Source: Artocarpus heterophyllus
Lineage: Eukaryota; Streptophyta; Magnoliopsida; Rosales; Moraceae
DNA length: 64,000 nt
Reading direction: 5' to 3'
Assembly: GCA_025403435.1 (NCBI GenBank)
Contig: CM046351.1
Coordinates: forward strand, 593,796 to 657,795
The stretch's first letter is position 1; each line of letters begins with the position of its first letter. Below, one piece after another: positions 36,136-48,968 of the stretch. The notes beneath the pieces are model-generated. The model was not told where the DNA came from, searched no databases, and worked only from the letters and a program-made list of their open reading frames with translations. A program made the translations under genes and the position numbers.

Positions 36136-37243
36136 TGTTAGAGATGTATGCCCTAAGGAGCAAAAATATAATATGTTTTTGGAGACATTTTTATCAACAA
36201 AAAATTTATTTATTATATACTAAATCTTGTCCTCGTTACGTTCATATTTGTTGAATGTATGTTAAGCAAACAAAAATCTGAGGCTGTCGGTTTAAACTTT
36301 TAAGAATTTGGCATATGATGGACAGATTATACGGAATACATAATTCTTAAAGTGATAGTCTAAATCATAAGATCCGCAATCGAGGGAATAAAGTTGGGTA
36401 CTTTATTCATGTAAATATTGTTATGTTGTCTTAGGAGATGGTTTGACTTGACCATCGGAGGTGGACTCCATAAATAGAAACATTGACACATTGTCATAGG
36501 TGACGATGTGTTGGATCGGGACATAAAGTGAATTGATTTTGATTAATAATTTTGTCTCGGCAAATCGATTCACTTTAGACAATCATTTGTATTGTATCTT
36601 AATCCTGAGATGAATATTGAGCTCGTTATCTTGACTTGTGTCTTTTGATGTACCAAAGGGTGACACCCACATCCTAATAGTGGTATGCATGCCGATACGT
36701 TAGAGGCATGACTCTTGAAAGCGTAGACCTGTTATTCATATATATGGAATACATAGCTCCTCTTTAGAAGTAGTGATATCCTCTTATATGCGTTATCCTG
36801 TAATTGAAAAACTAGAGTGCTCAACTATTTGGATACATAGGTGTAACCGAATGGTATACTGTCTTTGAATGGTAAGTTTTTTGATGGTGTGATAATGGAA
36901 TGTAAGATAAAAATAATCAGGAAGTTAAGACAGAACTTGTCCTTAAGCCGGTTATGGATAATCCTATAGGGATACGATACACTATGATATGTCATGAAGA
37001 CTTAACCATACGGGCTTCGTAATTCTATGTAGTTCGAGAGTATAGCTCCAAGCTTTTAGTAGAGTAACGTTGGAATTAATAATTATAAAATATATATCTG
37101 GGATATTAGGTTTTGTAATTATCGAGAGCTTGAGCTATATAGGTCCATTTGGTCCCATTTGCTAGCTCACAACATCCTGTAACGATACGACGTGCTTTTT
37201 TAATAATTTGTGACTTATGTCAGATCTATTAGATTGGTTGAAA
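36136..37243 (+). mobile_element. Truncated Copia A family LTR (5' ~1.1 kb)
   Basis: Begins TGTTAGAGATG at 36136 and follows the solo LTR colinearly to the equivalent of about 34998, where another LTR start interrupts it at 37244. Its 3' half is missing. More diverged than the solo LTR. Confidence 0.88.
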
Positions 37244-37332
37244 TTGTTAGACATGTATACCTTAAAGAGTAAAAATGTAATAAATTTTTAGAGACATTTT
37301 TATCAATAAAGAATTTATTTATTGTTTATATG
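37244..37332 (+). mobile_element. Start of a further Copia A family LTR (about 90 bp)
   Basis: TGTTAGACATGTATACC at 37244 continues with the family text (AGAGTAAAAATGTAATAAA) to about 37332, then homology is lost. It is inserted inside the LTR fragment that starts at 36136, followed by a deletion that removed the rest of both copies. Confidence 0.82.
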
Positions 37333-38001
37333 CTATAGTCCCATACAAAAAACACATCATAAATTTCTTCCCCAACAAGTCCTCTTCATCACCTTTTAGG
37401 GTTATACTTAATCCCTATTTGAGCCGCTCTTAATTTAATCTTAAAAGGAGAAGAAAAAAGCCACGAATCTTAAAGTGTTTAAATAAATAAAGGTTTCCAA
37501 AAAAAAAAAAATTCTGTGTACCCAGCACTAGAGGGGCATTTTTTTTTTTTAATTTCTGGCTTTAGTTTATAACACCTATCCGATGGACATTGTCATATTC
37601 ACGCTCAGAATAGGAATTCTGTCTAACCTTTATTAAATGAACTTCTTTTCAGGCAACTTCATCACCAATTAGCCACACAAATTTTGAAAAAGCTAAGCAG
37701 AGACGATATTACAAAGGGCCAACCAGATTTCCGAACTTGAAATACATAACTTTCAGCCACGAGGATTAAACAAACTTCTTGGTGCAACCAAATCACTTGA
37801 GAGCAGAAACTTGCAGACAAATATTCAGTCATAGCCACGACAACAAGAAGCATTTTGCCAATCTGGATGGCTCCGGTTACCTTCTGCATCTAGAACTGAG
37901 AAACAATTGTACTGATTCAGAAAACAAGTGTCATCTACGCTAACACCGTCAAGGTGAGCCGGTTGCTTCACAGAACTTGCCACAAACTAGATTTTAAAGT
38001 A
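37333..38001. other. TIC40 3' flank
   Basis: No gene seen. The right half, up to the TIC40 stop codon at 38002, probably holds the TIC40 3' UTR. Confidence 0.45.
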
Positions 38002-41000
38002 TCAAGGCGAGCCGGTAACACCAGGGAAGAGCTCTGATATTTTGTTGAAAACATCCATTACCTGAGACAAAAAGGAAAGAAAACACCATCTCATATAGAT
38101 TATATAAAATCAAATTATAAGCATGGTCAATCACAAGACTTAATATGTCCTGAAATATTCATAACTAAACTATTCATTTAAGATTTGATCAGACTGACTG
38201 TTTTGATCCTAAATCAAGACTCAATTCTAGGCAGAATGATACATATTATATATATATATATATAATTGATGAATTGCAATTGAAAATAAAATAATTTTAG
38301 GAATCCTTCATGTTCATGTCATAGAAGATCCACCCACCTCCTTGTCATTTTGATACTTTGCAATGCTTAATGGGTTCTGTGAACACTGCAAAAGCAATAC
38401 AAAATTTGGTTAGTATTATGACAAACAAAACAACTGAATATTAAACTCTCGAAAGACGTACATCCATGATGGCTTGTTGAACTCTAGGGTTTTGAAATGC
38501 CAAGGCAACATCAGGATTGGCCATAATCTTTGACATAACTTCCTCAGGAGTAAGCCCAATTTGGTCTGCAAAATATCACATAGAAAGGAACAGAACTAAG
38601 TCCGCATCAATGCATTCATGAATTTGTTTACATCTGCGCCTCCATTTGCACACTGCACAACATGTTTCAATGTTTGGTGCAGATAAAAAAAAGAGTAAAA
38701 AAATAAAAAAAATAAAAAAAAACCGTACCAATAATTTTGCAAGCAATGGTTTATATTCACGATTTTCCGACAAATATTACGACCACGTACTTCTATTCCA
38801 TATTTACTTGAGAACATGTGTTTCTTCTTAGTTTCCTAAGTCTACTTCAATTCTACATTCATAAATGTGCAGAATAATAAGTTCAAGAATTGGAAGATTT
38901 GTACCTGCACTAGTTAGCGGCATCGGGAGTCTTATATTCATATTTTTGGGATAAGAGGCTTCTTTTGACTTTTAGATACATAAAACAGGCTTTCTGTAGC
39001 TACAAGTAGAGCTATAATGGAAAAATTGATTTCTGCAACTTAAGAAGTTAGTTCTATGGTATTCACAAGAAGGTGTTTTTAATATCAAGAAAAAGAAGAA
39101 CCAAACATCCATTTTGGTCATTAATAACCAAAAGTGGCAATTGGAAAAAATAAATTACTGAATAAGTAGCAGCTACACTAACAAGCAAGGCGTAGACTGA
39201 AATCAACTCAACAAGTCACAAGGAAAGAAAAAAAATTAAAACGTCAATTAGTTATTTTCATTTAATTTATAACAAAAGGTGATCAGCTTAACAAAGGCAC
39301 TAGAAGTTTAATACATTAAGTCTGGCAGGATAGAACTACATATATACCCGATTCATATGCCATGATCAAATTATAATCAAATGCAAAAAGCATCCAAAAG
39401 ATGCATATCTTGCTCAGATAACATTCATTAGTGCCACTAGAGTTGGGAGTTTCCAACACATATGCAAATCCTTCATAGAGGAAGATACTTTAAACTTACC
39501 AAACTGCTGCTTAACCTCAGGACTGCTAAGATCAAAATTCTTCAAGGAATCCACCACGCGGCTGTCCCATTCAGTGCTTCCACCCATATTCTTTCTGGTG
39601 GAGAATATGTACCAAAGAATTTAGCGACATTCACTAACCAGCCATTACTGCATCTTGTATAACACAAAAACTACAGATAGCTAGATGCAAAGAGTATATC
39701 CGGTACAAATGAAATATATATTATTGAAATGCACATTAATTTTATAAATGAACATCAGAAGATTTCTGGAAGCAGAATTAATACTACAATAAGAGCGAGC
39801 ATAAACATGATAGAAAAAAAATTGTATGCTTAAAAAACACAAAATGCTCATAATTCATTGCAAAAGCGAGAAAAACATTTCTAGACAAAATAACTTGTAA
39901 CAACATGGAAAAGGAACATACAACATGTCTTCGAGTTGCTGGCGGTACTGCGGATTTTGTAACATCCCTATTACAGAATATATACAGTAACATTAGTGTT
40001 TAGGAGATACACATAGTAGCATGAATTAATAGTAAAGTTCTGCATCTGTGTCAAATATATTAAAGAGCAATTGAGAGTACATTTATGACTCACTTGCAGA
40101 ATAAACTTTGAAAAAAAAAAAGAAGCTCAATTTGAAATGCCTAATAAAAAACATTTATAGGCTTCCATAGGTAATCTAAGGCATTGAGCCAAAGTCCAGC
40201 TCTTACAATTTAATCTATATTCGTTCTTCAAAACAAAACACCACTTCCAAATTAATCTCCATGCAAGTTTCCCACCAAAGACTTATTCCTTTGTATAAGG
40301 GGGAAAAATAAACCGAAAGGACAAAAAATGTACACATGTATAGGAACACGCTAAAACAAAATAGCCACGTGAAGGATTGACTTACACTTAAAGGTAGTGG
40401 GATTCCTCATCTCCTCAGGTAAATAGCTACAAGAACACATATGCAGTTAATCCTCTTTTCCATAGCAAGAAACTTGTGAGATTGATAAGTCTCCTTAAGT
40501 TTAGTTGAACGTGGAAATAAAGTTAACTTTCATATACTAGATTCTAATTAAGAAACAAACTTATTTTCTTTTCTAAAAAATAAGCGTTACTTCACATACA
40601 AAACAAGGAAATTTATAATGAAGAGAGAAACAAAAAATACAGACAGAAGATCCAGAAGACCTCCCGAAAAACTATGCTTTATGAACTCATTTATAACTTC
40701 CAGAAAGAACAAACGTTAAGAGAAAAGCACCTTTCGTGTTTTTGGGAATTAAGAGAAAGATATAACGACATTAAATTTAAAATCACAAAAAGAGATTAGA
40801 AAAGAAAGTATATTACGGGTAAACCATCTTTTGCACAGTTGGATCTTCCATCATCTTCTCCAAAGCTTCGACGGACATGGTACTTCCTTGTCCTATCCAT
40901 TATTAGTAAACATTATAATATCAGCTTAAATTCCATGAAATGCAAAATGGAAAAAAGAAAAAAAAAACATTTCATGTAAATAGAATATTATAACAGCAAT

Positions 41001-44000
41001 GAGTAAGATCTCCATTGTCTTCAGTAAGTCATATTAATATACCATACCACATGGGGAGCTGACATATTTTATATTATACAAATACAAAAATACGAAAAAT
41101 TTATGAGAAAGTATATGGACAACATAAAATTTACAAAGGGAAAGGGATGCATCAAAAATGAAAGGAAACTAGGAATAACAAAAAACCATATAAATTCGTT
41201 CTACTCGATCAAAATCAAAAACAAAAGAAAACCCTGAACTCCTTCAAAGTAGAAGTCTACACACAGAGAAACCAGTCATTTCTCATTAACAGATTTCCTT
41301 CTCAGAACTGTCTTCATAGATCCTTTTGTTCATCCAAGCCAACAAGAATTATGCAAGTAGCAGCTAATATTGCTTAACTGTAGACCGTCTCGGCTTGAGA
41401 AAGGAGAGCAGTGAAAAATTCCTCCACAAATTAATCCACACACGTAAAAAAAAAAAAAGAAGGAACCTTGTAACAAGGAATATTATATAGTCAATCTCTA
41501 CTTACGAGTAGATTGGGACGCCTGTGAAGCACCAACACCCTGCTTAGAAGTAGTTCCGTTCTGAGAAAACTTGTATAATATGCAAATAGGTTAAACTTCT
41601 GATACTGGACTAAGCGAGAATGATTAAGGATAGAGAAAGAGAAAGGAGAGAAGAAAAAAGATTGAAGAATTAAAAGAATTTAGTGAGAGAGAAAAAATCA
41701 AGAGGGGAAAAATTCAATAGTCTGTAATAAATTCAATCAAAGTCCTCAACGCTTAACATAATGAGCCTCTTTATAGATAGGCAATCCTTCAACTACCAAA
41801 ATAAAGAAACCAAACTAGAACATCTATAAAAGATAAACTCAATTCCAATGATATAGATAAGTAGACTTAATTGATAATTACTCAGAATATCTAACATCCA
41901 GTACTGCAATAGCTTCCTGACTAACCGAAAGCTCTTAATAAACTCAATAGCAATTACTTACTCCAGCAGTGGGACTTTCTTTAGACGAAATTGTCTCATC
42001 AGCATCTTTTAAGCTGCTCTCAAAAGGACTTTTTTGTTCAGTTTCTTCAGGAGAGACATCTACAAAAGCTGAGCGTACAAAAAACTTAAAATAAGAAAAC
42101 ACTTTAACGTACAATCAAAAGAAAGCATGTAGAAAGGACTGGTAAACAAATTACTATAACGTCTATATCTTCACCCATTTCAATAATTCAGGACCTCAAT
42201 TCCTTAATCAACTATAACTTATAGGAGCAAAATAATATTACTATCCAAGCACTCAATATTACTATCTACAAGGACATGTATAGCAAGTCAAATGAAGCTT
42301 TTATATATGAAGCCAAACTTCTAGCTAATACATAAAGTGAATTTGATTAAATACATCAAGAAGGAATTTCCAAACTAATAAACACAAAGAACTCAGCTGA
42401 ACCCAATAGGGTCTCATCTAATGAAACTACTACCAGCACACAAGCGAGATTCCTCAGATGTAAGCTGTCTATCATGAATCATCCATCATAATTAGTAGAA
42501 AGGTGCTCAAAACCAAGAAATTAAACATGACGGATGCTTACAGATTTGATGATCATTAGGTGAGATGGGTGGTTCACTGCGCACCTATTGCTACACTAAA
42601 AGCTATGTTGTGTTGAATTTCTTGCATGTAAAACGTCATGAACACATCTTATAACTAAATAATTTGAACTTCAACCAGACAATATTAATTGACTCTTTTC
42701 TACGCTTATTTAGGAGTGAGGCATTCTTTCATGATGTCTCATTAGATTGAATTCTAATGGTAGCATTTGCAGACATCTTGAAAACTAACACGCTTTTGTT
42801 AATATTTTATTTTCTAAGGAAAGTAAGATTCCTTTATCCACGCAAAAGCAACATCTCCTATGGGCCGACCAAATGCAATCAGCATTATTTGGTTCAGACA
42901 CTAAATTGCAAATATAGAACAACAAAAAGCTCTTTCTGCGATGTAAATCAATAATGTAAAAGAACTTTTCTGTTACCAAATTTCTTGGGTTCTTCTTTTT
43001 GCTCTTTTCCGTCTTTGATATCAGTGGCTGGTGTTGCTTCTACTCCAGTTGCAGCCACATCCACCGTCACCGCTGGTTGAGAAGCTGCAAGACGAGGCGG
43101 GCTAGCAGGCCCTGATGGTGAAGGCGGTGGAAATGGAAAAGGTGTTCCCGGAGAGAAGGCAGCATTGTTGAATTGGTTATTTTGAGTATTCATTTGACCC
43201 ATTAAACTCTTGAAAGCTTGTTGCATTGCATACTTCTGTGGGAAGATAATTCGAAACAACCAAAACAATATAAAAAGAATGCTATTTCCATATTTTATCA
43301 GAAAGGAATAGAAATAATTAGGAATCTGCTTCACTAATGCACATTCCTGAAGTGATAGGAACTAGTATCTGTCAAATAAAATAAAATGGAAACAGCTATC
43401 AAACAAATTAAAAACACTTAACTTGTGCAGGATATTTTTTTCTTTTTTCTTTTTTTTTAATGGACGGGAGAATTTTCAAAAAAAAAAAAAACAAAGAGAG
43501 AAGAAGAATTCTTTTTGAAGCTACAAAGACTGTACAATCAGGATAAGAAACTCAAAATGCTTCCGACTCAACATGATCAGACCTAATGAATTATCCCTGA
43601 ACTCCTATAACGATTGCAAAATATCTTGGATGGACCTTATCTCTAAGCTGTCGAAAATTAAATAAGCAAAATATATGATATGCCTACTTGTATGGGAGGA
43701 TTACACTAACCTTTAAGAATCCAGCCACCTGCCATTGGAATCAACTTGTCAAACACGCAGCAATTAAAAATATTTCAACAAATTTCATAACAAATACCAA
43801 ATAAATTATCATCTCACCCATGTAAAAAGCGCCGAAAGCCCAACACCAACCCCAATCCAAAAGAGAGGTGACCCTCTACCAAAGAAGAACAAAAAGTCGG
43901 TGTGTGAGTGTTAGCGAAAATGCACTATATCTATATCAAAAGCAAACAAAAACTTTAAAAATGACAAAATGTAAGTAATATGAATACATTTGTGATGAAG

Positions 44001-44670
44001 GGGGAGGCACAGAGACTTGTGGGACACCAACAGACGACGTTTCTTGACCACGTGATGAAGAAACGCTTGCCAAACGTTGCAGTTTTAACTTCTCTACAAT
44101 GTGTAAGCAATAAACAAGAAGCAATTGTTAGTGAACTTAACATACTTTAACCAAACAATCAGCCAAGACATAAATTCATGTTTTATAGCATCCTTGGGAG
44201 GACAAAAAAAAAAAAAAAAAAACCTAGTTCGGTTACGCGAAGCTCAGTACCAATGAATTGATATAACCAAATTTTCTTCAAAATCTTTTTTTTTTTTTCG
44301 TCTTTTCCATTTGAAACCAGCTTAATAAGCAAATAATGGAAATGATACTTCAAAAGGAAACGAACAATCGAACGAAATTCTGACAAAGAAAAAAGCTTTG
44401 GATAAAATGGCCCTAAAGTTCATAAATTTCAGATTTCAAGTGTAAAGTCAAAGTAAGAAACATCAAATAACAAAGCATAATCCCTAATTCGTAAGAACCT
44501 GGAGAAGAAGAAGCGGAGACGCGGAAGCGAGAAGGGGAAGGAGAGAAAACGGCTCTGAAATTGGGATTGTTGTTGGAGAATTGGAAAGGAGAGAGCTTCA
44601 GGAGGGAGGAGGAGGAGGAGGGGCGAGAGAGGTTGAGGGAATGGGGAAGAGAGAGAGGCATCGTCACCAT
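38002..44670 (-). CDS. TIC40: TIC40, chloroplast inner-envelope import co-chaperone, 14 exons
   Basis: Exons on the minus strand: 44670-44499, 44093-43988, 43875-43818, 43728-43711, 43235-42977, 42059-41962, 41569-41506, 40892-40817, 40426-40386, 39967-39922, 39594-39500, 38565-38462, 38385-38338, 38061-38002. They total 1245 bp (414 residues). A Ser-rich N-terminus fits a plastid transit peptide. One membrane segment follows (SPLFWIGVGVGLSALFTW). Then come KKYAMQQAFKSLMGQMNTQN, a Pro/Phe-rich linker (GTPFPFPPPSPSG), an acidic stretch (DVSPEETEQKSPF), and the Sti1/Hop-like C-terminus (SVEALEKMMEDPTVQKMVYP, KYQNDKEVMDVFNKISELFP). In the family, Tic40 sits in the inner envelope and couples Tic110 to the stromal Hsp93 motor. 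An in-frame ATG at 44712 would add 14 residues; I prefer 44670 because the text from there looks more like a transit peptide. Exon 4 is an 18-bp micro-exon. Confidence 0.95.
43711..43728 (-). other. TIC40 micro-exon of 18 bp
   Basis: Encodes VAGFLK between TW and KYAMQQ. Acceptor CCAATGGCAG and donor GTTAGTG flank it on the coding strand. Its length is a multiple of three, so skipping it would remove six residues at the end of the membrane segment without a frameshift. Confidence 0.85.
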
Positions 44671-46406
44671 TTGAGAGCTGCTCTGCTTTCTCTCTCTTTC
44701 TCTGCTCTCCAAAAATGGAGTTTTTAGGGGTTTAATCAGAAGACTAGTACAACGTAGGAAGAAGAAGACGGACTACTCAGCTGGTGGTGGCTACAGTCAA
44801 GCATAATTGAAAAGACAAAACAGGCCCAGCGTTGACATTGTAATGCTTCCTCAATATTTTGGTTTCGCCTCGTCAAAGGCGTAGAATAGTGATGCAAGAT
44901 TAACTAACAGACAATTTGGTATTTTGGTTCAAACTATGAAGGCATTTCAATCTAACTTTTAGTAGAATAAAAGCGGGTGCTAATTTAAATTATAAAAACA
45001 GTTTTCAATCAGTTAAAATTTTTAAATCTAAATTTTGGCCCTTTTAAAGTCTACATATTTAAACTATTTTTTACAATAAAAGTCATTTTTATTGTCTTTT
45101 TTTTTCACAAATTATTATTTTTCAAACATCAATTTTCCTTTTAACTTTGATGTTATGTTTTGTTTTTGTTTTAAATCTTTATATTTGAACCACACAATTT
45201 TAAACTTACAGTTAAGCCATAAAATTCTAAACTACATGATTTTAAACCCAAAACACCCAACGAACCCATAGTAAGAGTCATTACGATGATTAATAGTATT
45301 ATTAATGGGTTTTTTTTTGAAAAAATACTTAATAGTATTATTCTGTTATTATTAAAAAATATTATAATAACAAAAATACGATTTTTGAATAATAATTAAA
45401 TTACCATTAAAGTATCCTTTTTTTTTAGAATTTATATTAAATTATTGTTATATTGTTGATGTTAGGTTTTAGCATTTAAATAGGAAAATAAATCTATAAT
45501 TCATGTTTCTTTTATGTTAAATTCAGCATTTAAAAATTTTTATTTATTGGCAAATCTAATAAAATCTTAATGTTAATGATCTTAAAAAATATATAATATA
45601 AATATTAATTTATCCCTCTCTTTACTAGGAATACGATGAAAAAAAAATCCTCTCATTTGGATATCAAATAAAGAAGTTATGATTTTTTTTTTCAAATATA
45701 GGAGAGAGAATTTTAGCTTTTACTAACCAGATATCCGAGTATCAAAAGTTTAGGAGGTTCAGAACTTTGAAAACTTGAATCTTGATGCTCAAAGGATTTG
45801 AATTTTAGGGAAAACAAACACGTATCTAAAAAATCTTGATACTAAAATTCAAATTTAAGTTTATTGAGTCTAAAAAATACACCAAACAAAGAGGATCATA
45901 GATATGTAAAATTTGGGCATTAATTGCAAGTTAATTTTAAGTTAAGCAACTTGACTCGAAACCAACTTAGTTTATTATTTCTTAAACATTTCAATCTAAA
46001 ATTGATGTAAAAAATGAAACCCCCTGCTTAAATTCATTTCTTTCATGTCATTTTTCTAGCAACAAAATCATCACAATTTAAATTCGTGCACCAGACGAGT
46101 CCTTGGCAATTTGGGTTCAAGCGGGCATATTTCAAGAGTTTGAGGGTCTAAACGAGAAGTTCAGCAAGTATGAGGGCCAAGTACAAAAAGTGCAAAGTTC
46201 ATGGGTGTGGTGACTTGTATTTTTGTAATCTTTTTCTCCCCTTCCTGGCAGCTGTTGGATCACGCACACGTACATCTAACGGCCCAAATTGAAAGAAGTG
46301 GGATGAAGGCAATTTCGTATTTGTCTCTCGTTCTCTTGTTCGGTTAGAGGGCTTCATCTTTGCCAAAAAAAAAAAAAAAAACGGAGAGCTTTGAGAATAA
46401 TCAATA
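44671..46406. promoter_or_regulatory. Divergent intergenic region TIC40 / nCBP
   Basis: 1.74 kb between start codons. GGCCCA motifs (site II / UP1 type, common in promoters of growth-related plant genes) occur near each gene: 44823-44828 about 150 bp from the TIC40 start, and 46281-46289 (GGCCCAAAT) about 120 bp before the nCBP start. The middle (about 44950-45950) is AT-rich repeat-like sequence without a gene. Confidence 0.5.
46281..46289 (+). promoter_or_regulatory. UP1/site II-like element upstream of nCBP
   Basis: GGCCCAAAT, matching the plant UP1 consensus GGCCCAWWW, about 120 bp upstream of the nCBP ATG. Function inferred from consensus only. Confidence 0.4.
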
Positions 46407-48968
46407 ATGGAGTCGGTGGCAGCTGAGAAGAATCAATCGGAGAACAACAATGGCGATTCCACGAATACTACGCACTCAGTTCTGGACTCTTCTTCCTTCC
46501 CCGACAACAGTTCGGAAGCCCTAGAACGCCAAGCTCGAGACCTCAAAGCCGGTCTTCATCCCCTCAAGGTCTCTCTCTAAGATTGGATATTCTCCTAGTT
46601 TTATTTTTATTTTTATTTTTATTTTTTTTGTAAACTGATCGGCTAGGGATTTTGTTTGGGTTCTTTTTTTCTGGGAATTTTGTTTTGTTTTGGATTTTAT
46701 TATTGATTTCTAAATGGAAAGCTCTTTCTTTTTAATTAGTTGCTGATCTTGTTATTTTTAAGTTTACATTTTTAGTACAATAATTTCTTGGATATTTGTT
46801 GCTCTCCAATTTGGAAATGATTCGAGGGATTGGTATTCAACGTGACATAATTTTATTACCTTAAGTTGATACAGTTCTAGATGAAATTGAATATCAATAT
46901 GTCATCAAAATTAATCAGTTTTACATGATCTTCTGTTTCTTGAGAGTCCATTTAGGGTTTACATGACGTGGCCTAGCTAACAAGTGATTGTTCATGGATG
47001 TATAAAGTATATACCCATAACATGTCATGTTATATATATACAAATATATATATATATATATATATTGTGTGTTGTATGGAGTTAATGGATGCCAAACTTT
47101 TACTGGTGGCAATATATATATATATATATATATATATGCTTCCATAATTCAGTCATGTACCAACACAAAAAACTTTTAATGGTGGCAATATATATATATA
47201 TATATATATATATGTGCTTCCATATTACATTATTAGATGGATGGATAATCCTTTATGTTTATATGTTTTGTGATTTTTGAAGTACCGCTACTGACACTTA
47301 TTTGTTTCAATATTCTTATGATTAGCACAAGTTTGTATTTTGGTACACTCGTCGGACACCTGGAGTTCGAAGCCAAGCATCTTATGAAGACAATATAAAG
47401 AAAATTGTGGATTTCAGCACGGTGAGATTCTTTTTTTGACTAAAAGAGGCACAAGGAGTGCTTTGTCAGATTCTTTCTTTGCTTCAATATATTTATCACT
47501 CCTGAAAATGTGCATTTTTTAGGTTGAAGGTTTTTGGGTCTCTTATTGCCATTTGGCACGTCCATCTTCTTTGCCTAGCCCAACAGACCTACATCTTTTC
47601 AAGGAGGGGATTCGCCCGTTATGGGAGGTAAATATCTCAAACCTGATTAAGTATGCAACCTAAGTATGTTCCCATTTCTAAGTATCACCAAGTTGTTCCT
47701 TTTTACATGTTTCTTTTTTTTTTTTTTTTTTAAATTGATCAGGATTCTGCTAACTGTAATGGTGGTAAGTGGATAATACGGTTCAAAAAGGTTGTGTCAG
47801 GCCGTTTCTGGGAGGATCTGGTAAGGTCAAAGACTGAGCTTGTGGAAATTAGTAGACTATCACGTCCTGTTATAGTCTGGCACACTTTTTTGCAATGTTA
47901 CTTGTGTGGAATGATTTCTAACCATTCTATAATACTCGGCCAAGTTTTATGAACATTTGGTTTTTGACTCATCTCAGGGTTTATTATATAGAAATCTAGT
48001 GGTTACAATTTTGATTGTGGACTGGGAGTTGGTTTGGAACTGAAATATCTTGATATATATGAATATTGTGAGGGTAGATATTTTGAAAATTATGGAAGTG
48101 AAATAATGTATAATCGTTTTTACATCTGGTCAAGTAGTTGCTTAAATTTGTATCACTATATGATTCTTTATTTGCTGTATCAAGTTATATTATTTGCTTC
48201 TTTCTAACACTAACATCTGTCAGACATCCCAGTGTATTTACCTGCTTCTGGTTGCTTGACTTTGTAAATAGTTAGTTATCCAAAAAGCATACAGATGCCT
48301 TTTTCGATCGTCAGCCTTGTCTAGCGGTTTACATATCCCACAAAAAAAAAAAAAAAAGAACTAAAAACAGGGGAAAAAACGTCTGTGATAAATGTGTATT
48401 GTGTGCTTATACGAATTTAGGGACAACACATATTCTATGTAGTTATCTGGTTTCATACCTACTAGACGTTGCAGTCTTCATGATGGAACAAGGAAGCTAT
48501 AAATTTGTCATCACTTACTCTTGCATGTGTTCTGCAGGTCCTTGCATTGGTGGGTGATCAGCTTGATTCTGGAGATAACATATGTGGGGCAGTGCTGAGC
48601 ATTCGTTTCAACGAGGATATATTAAGTGTCTGGAATAGAAACGCATCTGACCACCAGGTTGGTAATTTGTGGATCTTTTGCTACACTTTATTTTTATCTC
48701 ATCAACTGCAAAATTCTTACCTTGCAATAGAAACGCATCCGACCACCAGGTTGGTAATTTATGGATCCTTTTCTATACTTTATTTCTATTTCATCAACTG
48801 CAATATTCTTACCTTGCATTGCTTGTTGCATTCCAGGCTGTAATGGTTTTAAGAGATTCAATCAAGCGGCACCTAAAACTTCCACACAGTTACGTTATGG
48901 AATACAAGGCTCATGATGCTTCGTTGCGCGATAACTCATCCTACAGAAACACATGGTTGAGAGGGTGA
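46407..48968 (+). CDS. NCBP: nCBP, eIF4E class II (4EHP-type) cap-binding protein, 6 exons
   Basis: Exons: 46407-46568, 47326-47421, 47523-47627, 47743-47820, 48538-48657, 48837-48968. They total 693 bp (230 residues), and every exon is a multiple of three. The first exon is a Ser/Asn-rich tail (MESVAAEKNQSENNNGDS). The eIF4E fold follows: HPLKHKFVFWYTRRTPGVRS, VEGFWVSYCHLARPSSLPSP, FKEGIRPLWEDSANCNGGKW, ISGRFWEDL-type text (VVSGRFWEDLVLALVGDQ), AVLSIRFNEDILSVWNR. The aromatic where eIF4E has its first cap-stacking tryptophan is Phe/Tyr (KFVFWY), and the second tryptophan (PLWED) is kept. This is the class II signature. Family members bind the mRNA cap and often repress translation. Intron 1 has AT microsatellites; intron 5 carries a copy of the end of exon 5 with a second donor. 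Confidence 0.95.
47041..47215. repeat. AT microsatellites and 76-bp tandem duplication in nCBP intron 1
   Basis: Three (AT)n tracts at about 47041-47065, 47112-47136 and 47188-47212. The last two sit in a duplicated unit whose copies start with AACTTTTA(C/A)TGGTGGC at 47095 and 47171, a 76-bp period. Confidence 0.85.
48634..48817 (+). repeat. 92-bp tandem duplication spanning the nCBP exon 5 donor
   Basis: Copy 1 is 48634-48725 and copy 2 is 48726-48817, differing by a handful of substitutions. Each holds the last 24 bp of exon 5 (ending GACCACCAG), the donor GTTGGTAA, and the start of intron 5. The real junction is 48657/48658; a duplicate donor lies at 48749/48750. Confidence 0.92.

Noticed and set aside
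46921..47280. Open frames with Tyr-Ile repeats in nCBP intron 1
   Set aside because: Translated AT microsatellite.
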